Below, piece by piece: positions 6,106 through 10,356 of a DNA stretch of 10,356 bases (within the stretch, counting starts at the first letter, position 1; each line of letters starts with the position of its first letter). Below the pieces are notes generated by a model. That model was not told the DNA's origin, ran no database searches, and saw nothing but the letters and a program-made list of their open reading frames with translations. The DNA is taken from NCBI GenBank assembly GCA_035455265.1, contig DATIFK010000051.1, positions 1 through 10,356 on the forward strand, read 5' to 3'. Position numbers and translations under genes: made by a program. The DNA comes from MGOM01 sp035455265 (GTDB lineage: Bacteria > Chloroflexota > Anaerolineae > Anaerolineales > E44-bin32).

Positions 6106-6839
6106 GAATCGCTCTCGCGGTCGCGATGTTGAGCCCCCAGGGCTGCCGTCGTCAACGCCGCAGCGAGAAACACAACGCCTCCCGCAACCGTGTCCACCCT
6201 CAAGCGACCGATGAGCATGCTCGGGTCGCCGCGCGTCAGGCTCAAGAGGGTGGTGCTGCCTGCGACGACGGCCAGGGTTCCCATCCCCAGCACTCCGGCG
6301 GGCAGCGGCCAGCCTTCGCGCCTCACCAGTGCCGCCAGCAGAGCGCCGCTGGCGATCATCCCGACCGCCTGGGTCGGCCAGCGCCGGGCCAGGACGCCGA
6401 AGCTGTCATAGGCGAGGGGCGCCCAGCTCGAGGCCACCGGATGCCCGAAGGCGCACGCGTCCACAAGGCAACCGGTCCAACTGGCCAGGGCCACCACGCT
6501 CATCGGGACGCTCAGCGCGTCGGCCAGGGCCCACGCCGGGGTGCCCGTCAGCCAGGCCGCCGCGGCCGCCGCCAGCGTTGCGCCGACCACCGCGCCGACC
6601 CAGCTCAACCCGCCTTGCCACAACCAGGCGATCTCGACCGGGTGGGTCGTGAAGTAGGGGGCGTGCAAGGCGGCAAACCCGAGCCGGCCGCCGATCAGGC
6701 CTCCCGCCAGGATCATCAGCCCCGCCTCCATTCGCATCTCCGGCTGTCGCGCCAACCAGATCAACCCGGCGGTGACAGCGGCGGCGAGAAGGAGAGGGAA
6801 GGCCTGGCCCACGCGATGCCCGGCCGGGAATGATACCAC
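6102..6839 (-). CDS. Lgt-like membrane protein (prolipoprotein diacylglyceryl transferase family), degenerate motifs
   Basis: A 245-residue protein with about seven hydrophobic segments, resembling Lgt, the inner-membrane enzyme that moves diacylglycerol from phosphatidylglycerol to the lipobox cysteine of prolipoproteins. Family-like parts are GGLIGGRLGFAALHAPYF (46-63), HPVEIAWLWQGGLSWVGAVVGA (66-87), RRWPTQAVGM (152-161) and TRGDPSMLIGRLRVD (202-216). Key sites look altered. The position aligned with E. coli His103 (GGxSxHGG) reads WVGA. The RxGNFINxExxG signature is replaced by WTGCLVDACAFG (121-132), which lacks the essential arginine and asparagine. It is therefore a divergent homologue that may have lost or changed activity. 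The start is GTG at 6839, with a possible AAGG just upstream. It heads the operon leading to NAD synthesis. Confidence 0.75.
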   Translation of the reverse strand: MVSFPAGHRVGQAFPLLLAAAVTAGLIWLARQPEMRMEAGLMILAGGLIGGRLGFAALHAPYFTTHPVEIAWLWQGGLSWVGAVVGATLAAAAAAWLTGTPAWALADALSVPMSVVALASWTGCLVDACAFGHPVASSWAPLAYDSFGVLARRWPTQAVGMIASGALLAALVRREGWPLPAGVLGMGTLAVVAGSTTLLSLTRGDPSMLIGRLRVDTVAGGVVFLAAALTTAALGAQHRDRESDS

Positions 6840-6862
6840 CGCGCCTTCGGCACTCGCTCGTC

Positions 6863-6890
6863 ATGACCCGCGCGGTCGCAGTTGTATAAT
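6863..6890 (+). promoter_or_regulatory. Promoter for the YghO-like GNAT gene in the divergent intergenic region
   Basis: A perfect TATAAT -10 box lies at 6885-6890, with a weaker -35 candidate ATGACC at 6863-6868 (four of six, 16-bp spacer). Transcription would start near 6897, about 20 bases before the ATG at 6916. The 76-bp gap 6840-6915 also has to hold the promoter of the divergent minus-strand operon. The complement of the same AT-rich spot (TATACA on the minus strand) could serve, so the two promoters may overlap. Confidence 0.6.
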
Positions 6891-6915
6891 CGTCCCTGCC
6901 CGCGGTGGAGTCGCT

Positions 6916-8079
6916 ATGTCCAATCTGACGATCCTCCCCGTCCAGGATGACGGCGGTGTTCAGGCCGTGATCGAGTTCCCCTGGGAGGTTTACCGCGGCG
7001 ACGCCTACTGGGTGCCCCCGCTGATCTCGGAACGGCAGGCGTTCCTCGACCCCAAACGCAATCCTTTCTTTCAACACGGCCGGTTGCAGTTGTACCTGGC
7101 ACGGCGCGGCGACCGAGTCGTCGGAACGATCGGCGCCTTCACCAACGACCTGTTCAACCAGTTCCAGGAGACGAACAGCGGGTGGTTTGGTTTCTTCGAA
7201 GTGCTCGACGATCCGGAGGCCGCTGCCGGGTTGCTCCAGGCGGCCGAGGGGTGGGCGCGGACGGCCGGCCATCGCTCGATCCTCGGCCCGGCGCAGTTCT
7301 CGACCAACGACGAGGTCGGGCTGCTGGTGGACGGCTTCGACGACCTGCCCCGCATTCTGATGACCTACAATCCGCGTCGCTACCTCGGCTACTTCCAGGC
7401 CGCCGGGTATGCCAAAGCGATGGACCTGTGGGCCTACTCGACCAGCCTGACCAAGTTCAAGCAGTCGGGCGGCCTGCCACCCAAGCTGGGCCGGGTCCTC
7501 GACAAAGTGCGGGCGCGCGATCGCTTCCATGTCCGGTCGCTCGACATGCGGCGCTACGATGAGGAAGTGGAACGCGTCAAACGTGTCTACAACAACTCGT
7601 GGGCGCGGAACTGGGGCTTCGTCCCCATGACCGACGCCGAGTTCGACCGCATGGGCGAGCAGATGAAGTCCATCATCGACCCCGACCTGGTCACCATCGT
7701 CGAGATGGAGGGGGAGATGGTCGGTTTCGGTCTGACGCTGCCGGACCTGAACGAGCCGCTGCACCAGGCCTACCCGAGGCCCGGCACACCAGAGGCCTGG
7801 ACGTTCCTGAAGCTGCTGTGGAACTGGAAGGTGCGGCGCAAGATGTCGTGGATCCGAGTTTTTGCCCTCGGCGTGCTGCCGGAGTTCCGCGGCCAGGGCG
7901 TCGACGCACTGATGTACCAGGCGACCGTGGACGCCGGCCTGCGCAAGGGTTACGAGAACGTCGAGATGTCGTGGATCCTCGAGAACAACGACATGATGAA
8001 CCGGGCGATCCGCCTGTTCGGAGGGGAAATCTACAAGACCTATCGGGTTTACGAGAAGACGCTGGGCGGCGCTGGCTGA
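6916..8079 (+). CDS. YghO-like GNAT-family N-acetyltransferase
   Basis: A 387-residue cytosolic protein. The N-terminal part, PWEVYRGDAYWVPPLISERQAFLDPKRNPFFQHGRLQLYLARRGDRVVGTIGAF (about 22-74), is typical of a widespread family related to E. coli YghO. The C-terminal GNAT domain shows VFALGVLPEFRGQGVDALMYQATVDAGLRKGYENVEMSWILENNDMMNRAI (315-364), with the RGQGVD acetyl-CoA pyrophosphate-binding loop and the asparagine-rich motif that follows it in GNATs. The substrate is unknown. The frame is open further upstream, but the start at 6916 is chosen because GGAG at 6907-6910 sits five bases before the ATG and the promoter at 6885-6890 would lie inside any longer version. It appears to be transcribed alone or with the NfeD and slipin genes about 100 bases downstream. 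Confidence 0.88.
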   Translation: MSNLTILPVQDDGGVQAVIEFPWEVYRGDAYWVPPLISERQAFLDPKRNPFFQHGRLQLYLARRGDRVVGTIGAFTNDLFNQFQETNSGWFGFFEVLDDPEAAAGLLQAAEGWARTAGHRSILGPAQFSTNDEVGLLVDGFDDLPRILMTYNPRRYLGYFQAAGYAKAMDLWAYSTSLTKFKQSGGLPPKLGRVLDKVRARDRFHVRSLDMRRYDEEVERVKRVYNNSWARNWGFVPMTDAEFDRMGEQMKSIIDPDLVTIVEMEGEMVGFGLTLPDLNEPLHQAYPRPGTPEAWTFLKLLWNWKVRRKMSWIRVFALGVLPEFRGQGVDALMYQATVDAGLRKGYENVEMSWILENNDMMNRAIRLFGGEIYKTYRVYEKTLGGAG

Positions 8080-8172
8080 CAGGCCCGGGCCGCCCCCTGT
8101 CGGCTCGTTGTCCGCGTTTGCGGCGCGCACGACGACCCCCGACGGCGCGAGGATGGTAGCTGGCGCGCACGC

Positions 8173-8178
8173 GGGAGG
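8173..8178 (+). promoter_or_regulatory. Strong Shine-Dalgarno deciding the NfeD start
   Basis: GGGAGG lies five bases before the ATG at 8184. A GTG at 8178 is in the same frame, but its G is the last base of this ribosome-binding site, so the ATG is the better start. I see no convincing promoter or terminator in the surrounding gap 8080-8183. It holds only a GGCCCGGGCC palindrome at 8082-8091 and a short repeated GGCGCGCACG. Confidence 0.7.
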
Positions 8179-8183
8179 TGTCG

Positions 8184-8819
8184 ATGGAACCACTCGATCC
8201 CTATCTTCTCGCCAACATCCTGTACCTGGTGCTGGTGGTCGGGCTGTGGCTGGCGGCGATGGCGGCCGTCACGCCGGGCACCGGCCTGCTCGAACTGACC
8301 GCGCTGACGGCCCTGGTCATTGCCGGCTTCGGCACGCTCGTCCAGCCGTTCAACCTGTGGGCCTTGATCCCGTTGGCCCTGGGGGCGGTCTTCTTTGGGC
8401 TGTCGCTGCGGCGGCGCCAGGAGGCCGTGTGGCTGACGTTGTCGGCGGTGGCCCTGAGCGTCGGCTCGGTCTACCTGTACGGAGACGAGACCGGCCCGGC
8501 GGTCCACCCGCTGCTGGCGATCGTCGTCAGCCTATCGACGGTCGGTTTCTTCTGGCTCACCATCCGGCGCGCCCTGGCGGCGCATCTGGCTCGCCGGAGG
8601 CATGACCCTCAGGCGGTGGTCGGCCAGGTCGGTGATGTGCGCACGCCGCTCGATCCGATGGGCACGATCTATGTGGGCGGCGAGCTATGGACGGCGCGTG
8701 CCGAGCGGCCCCTGGCCGTGGGTGCCCGCGTGAAGGTGAAGAGCCGTGACGGCTTGATCCTGGACGTCGAACCGTGGAGCGGAACCATGTCCGCAGTGGA
8801 TAGGGAGGCGACAGCATGA
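8184..8819 (+). CDS. NfeD-family membrane protein (short form without protease domain)
   Basis: A 211-residue protein with about five hydrophobic segments (near residues 8-30, 34-53, 58-75, 82-100 and 108-127). The second begins with the PGTGLLELTALTALV pattern common in NfeD proteins. A soluble C-terminal beta-rich OB-fold domain (144-198: VVGQVGDVRTPLDPMGTIYVGGELWTARAERPLAVGARVKVKSRDGLILDVEP) ends the chain. The ClpP-like serine protease domain of long NfeD proteins is absent. NfeD proteins are typically encoded beside stomatin or slipin proteins and are thought to act with them in membrane-domain organisation or quality control. Here the TGA overlaps the slipin ATG (8816-8819), a strong sign of co-translation. 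Confidence 0.9.
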   Translation: MEPLDPYLLANILYLVLVVGLWLAAMAAVTPGTGLLELTALTALVIAGFGTLVQPFNLWALIPLALGAVFFGLSLRRRQEAVWLTLSAVALSVGSVYLYGDETGPAVHPLLAIVVSLSTVGFFWLTIRRALAAHLARRRHDPQAVVGQVGDVRTPLDPMGTIYVGGELWTARAERPLAVGARVKVKSRDGLILDVEPWSGTMSAVDREATA

Positions 8820-9709
8820 CACCCGAGAGCACCTTCGTTCTATGTCTGGTGGCCTTCGTCGGGCTGCTCGGCCTGATGATCCTGATGAGCGCCATCCGCA
8901 TCGTGCAGGAGTATGAGCGCCTGGTCGTCTTCCGGCTGGGCCGCTCGATCGGCGAACGAGGACCGGGATTGGTCCTGCTGATCCCCTTCGTCGACCGCGG
9001 CGTCAAGGTCGACCTGCGGGAACAGGTGCGGGAGATCCCCCACCAGACGTCGATCACCAAGGACAACGCCCCGATCTCGATCGACTTCCTGTGGTACTTC
9101 AAGATCCTGGATGCGGTCCAAAGTGTGATCCAGGTGGGCAGCTTCGAAAGCGCCTCCCAGGGTATGGCGACCACGACGCTGCGCTCGGTCATCGGCGGCA
9201 TCCCGCTCGACGACGTCCTGTCGCAACGCGAGCACATCAACCAGATGCTGCGAACGAAGCTGGACGAAGTCACCGAGCGCTGGGGTGTGAAAGTCACCAA
9301 CGTCGAGATCCGCGAGATCATCCCGCCGCGCGAAGTCCAGGAAGCGATGAACCGGCAGATGACGGCCGAGCGGGTGCGCCGCGCCGTCGTCACCGAGTCG
9401 ACCGGCACGCGCGAAGCGGCCATCAACGTCGCCGACGGCGACCGGCAGGCCAACATCCTCAAGGCCGAGGGCGAGAAGAAGTCCCGCATCCTGATCGCCG
9501 AGGGCGAGCGCGAGGCGCAGCTGCTGCGCGCCGAGGGGTACGCCGCCGCCCTGGAACGCATCTTCTCCAGCGCCGAAAAGATCGATCAGAAGACGATGAC
9601 GCTGCAATACTTCGAGATGCTCAAGGCGCTCGGGGCAAGTCCGTCGACCAAGTACGTCTTCCCGCTCGAGTTCACCAGCATGATCGAAAACTTCCGCAAG
9701 GGCGGGTAG
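8816..9709 (+). CDS. Slipin/stomatin-like SPFH (band 7) membrane protein
   Basis: A 297-residue SPFH-domain protein. One N-terminal membrane segment (about 7-28) is followed by the classic stomatin start IRIVQEYERLVVFRLGRSIGERGPGLVLLIPFVDRGVKVDLREQV (27-71). The band 7 core follows (SITKDNAPISIDFLWYFKILDA, ATTTLRSVIGGIPLDDVLSQREHINQML, WGVKVTNVEIREIIPPREVQEAM). After it comes an alanine- and glutamate-rich coiled-coil region with repeated AEGE patterns (about 175-250) and a short C-terminal tail. Such proteins form oligomeric rings on the inner membrane, and with NfeD they are linked to membrane microdomains and proteolysis control. The ATG overlaps the NfeD stop by four bases. No FtsH or other protease is encoded beside it in this window. 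A strong hairpin about 30 bases downstream likely ends the transcript. Confidence 0.94.
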   Translation: MTPESTFVLCLVAFVGLLGLMILMSAIRIVQEYERLVVFRLGRSIGERGPGLVLLIPFVDRGVKVDLREQVREIPHQTSITKDNAPISIDFLWYFKILDAVQSVIQVGSFESASQGMATTTLRSVIGGIPLDDVLSQREHINQMLRTKLDEVTERWGVKVTNVEIREIIPPREVQEAMNRQMTAERVRRAVVTESTGTREAAINVADGDRQANILKAEGEKKSRILIAEGEREAQLLRAEGYAAALERIFSSAEKIDQKTMTLQYFEMLKALGASPSTKYVFPLEFTSMIENFRKGG

Positions 9710-9737
9710 GGCCATTCGTTTCGCTGCGCGCGCTTTC

Positions 9738-9765
9738 CGGGTGGCCCGCTTCGGCGGGCCACCCG
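9738..9765 (+). terminator. Strong UUCG-loop hairpin, probable terminator after the slipin gene
   Basis: CGGGTGGCCCGC (9738-9749) pairs perfectly with GCGGGCCACCCG (9754-9765) around TTCG, giving a 12-bp stem capped by a C(UUCG)G tetraloop, an exceptionally stable form. Only a weak TGGTT follows, so it is not a textbook T-tract terminator. Its place between the slipin stop and the next gene fits termination or mRNA 3'-end protection. Confidence 0.65.
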
Positions 9766-9787
9766 TGGTTGATGGGAGATCGGCGCC

Positions 9788-10267
9788 GTGACCGACGCCG
9801 TACCGGCGGTTGACATCCAATCGGCCTCGTGGCGGGACCTGGGGGACGTGCTGGCCCTGGAGAAGCTTTGCTTCGAGAAGGACCCCTGGCCCTGGCTGGA
9901 TGTGCTGGCGGCGCTGACCTTTCCCGAGACGGTGCGGCTCAAAGCCGTCGCCGGGGAGCGGGTGGTGGGATTCGTCGTCGGCGACCGGCGCCGGCACGAG
10001 GGCGTGGGCTGGATCGCTACGATCGGCGTCCACCCCGACCACCGCCGGCAGGGTATCGGCCGGCGGCTTCTCGAGGCCTGCGAACAGGCGCTCGCCACGC
10101 CGCGCCTGCGCCTGACCTTGCGGGCGTCCAACCACGGCGCACGCCGGTTGTACGACCTGTCCGGCTACGTCGCCGTCGACGTTTGGCGGAAGTACTACTA
10201 CGACGGGGAAGATGGAGTTGTGATGGAGAAGCAGGTGGGCGGACCCCCACCCCTTGCCCTCGCGTAG
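9788..10267 (+). CDS. RimI-like GNAT N-acetyltransferase
   Basis: A 159-residue single-domain GNAT protein resembling RimI, which acetylates the N-terminal alanine of ribosomal protein S18. CFEKDPWPWLDVLAAL (28-43) matches the RimI CFxxxPW pattern. IATIGVHPDHRRQGIGRRLLEAC (76-98) is the acetyl-CoA-binding motif with RRQGIG. LRASNHGARRLYDLSGYVAVDVWRKYY (111-137) is the family's N-x-x-A-R-x-LY-x-x-x-G ending. The true substrate is not shown, and no tsaB, tsaD or tsaE is nearby. The start is GTG at 9788 with GGGAG nine bases upstream (9774-9778). The last residues, GGPPPLALA, and the TAG stop fall in repeat-derived sequence, so the native C-terminus probably ended near VVMEK. Confidence 0.85.
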   Translation: MTDAVPAVDIQSASWRDLGDVLALEKLCFEKDPWPWLDVLAALTFPETVRLKAVAGERVVGFVVGDRRRHEGVGWIATIGVHPDHRRQGIGRRLLEACEQALATPRLRLTLRASNHGARRLYDLSGYVAVDVWRKYYYDGEDGVVMEKQVGGPPPLALA

Positions 10268-10304
10268 CAGCGTGTAACGCCTCCCCCGACGACCACGGGG
10301 GAGG
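10244..10304. repeat. Diverged copy of the interspersed repeat, with hairpin
   Basis: Bases 10244-10270 align by eye with the start of the second 165-bp unit (2794-2819). They share CCCCTTGC and CGCG[T/C]AGCAG with a small length difference. The TAG stop of the RimI-like gene is the T-for-C change in that CAGCAG. Just after, CCTCCCCCG (10280-10288) pairs with CGGGGGAGG (10296-10304) across a seven-base loop, followed by GGTGAGGC like the inverted repeat ends. The hairpin could also serve as the 3' end of the rimI-like transcript. Confidence 0.6.
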
Positions 10305-10356
10305 GGTGAGGCAATCCATAGGAGGCGGGGGGTGAGGTCAGAACCCGCGACAGGGG
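10305..10356. other. End of window, repeat-like GGTGAGG tract
   Basis: This short stretch carries GGTGAGGC and GGGGGGTGAGG, both similar to the repeat end at 3111-3129. A GGAGG at 10321-10325 is followed six bases later by a GTG (10332) with an open frame to the edge, so a plus-strand gene might begin here. Eight codons are too few to support it. Confidence 0.35.

Noticed and set aside
8082..8091. GGCCCGGGCC palindrome after the GNAT stop as a terminator
   Set aside because: A self-complementary 10-mer has no room for a loop and no T-run follows. In GC-rich DNA it is expected by chance.
6406..8193. 595-codon open frame antisense to the YghO-like GNAT gene
   Set aside because: Long antisense frames are common in GC-rich genes. 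The translation lacks any domain and crosses the divergent promoter, whereas the plus-strand GNAT is clearly real.
8840..10135. 431-codon minus-strand frame opposite slipin and RimI-like genes
   Set aside because: It is an antisense shadow of two well-recognised proteins and would cross the strong hairpin.
10332..10356. Possible gene start (GTG after GGAGG) at the right edge
   Set aside because: Only eight codons are available and the GGGGGGTGAGG tract looks repeat-derived, so the support is insufficient.

Overview
This GC-rich bacterial window is densely packed with ordinary cellular genes plus one block of non-coding repeats. I see no phage, plasmid, IS, CRISPR or RNA genes. Several proteins have the look of Chloroflexota (Anaerolineae-like) relatives: the MGMT-family protein with a PWHRVV site and an extended HTH loop, the protein family often labelled quinate 5-dehydrogenase, and an Lgt-like membrane protein. 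That taxonomic guess comes from recognising protein style and was not tested by a search.

Left part, minus strand (1-2607). A promoter at about 2579-2607 precedes a leaderless-looking run of four tightly packed genes: a conserved protein of the quinate 5-dehydrogenase-labelled family (1651-2550), an alkyltransferase-like DNA repair protein (1237-1638), a MobA-like nucleotidyltransferase (453-1232) and a PAP2 phosphatase (1-456, cut by the window edge). The last two overlap by 4 bp.

Middle repeat block (about 2623-3129). Two in-register copies of a 165-bp unit are followed by a third partial copy ending in a perfect hairpin. After about 90 bp comes an inverted copy of the hairpin end. This inverted copy runs into the 3' end of the neighbouring MFS gene and supplies its last codons and stop.

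Central operon, minus strand (3116-6839). The order is an Lgt-like membrane protein with degenerate active-site motifs, a nitrilase-type glutaminase, a separate NAD+ synthetase (nadE), then an MFS transporter. The first three genes are joined by ATGA overlaps. The glutaminase and synthetase pair looks like a two-polypeptide version of the usually fused glutamine-dependent NAD+ synthetase.

Right part, plus strand (6863-10356). A promoter with a perfect TATAAT box drives a large YghO-like GNAT protein. An overlapping NfeD and slipin (SPFH) pair follows, closed by a strong UUCG-loop hairpin, and then a RimI-like GNAT. The RimI-like gene ends inside another copy of the interspersed repeat. Nothing here amounts to a clearly new system. 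The most interesting points are the repeat family that ends two unrelated genes, the degenerate Lgt homologue at the head of the NAD operon, and the split NAD+ synthetase.
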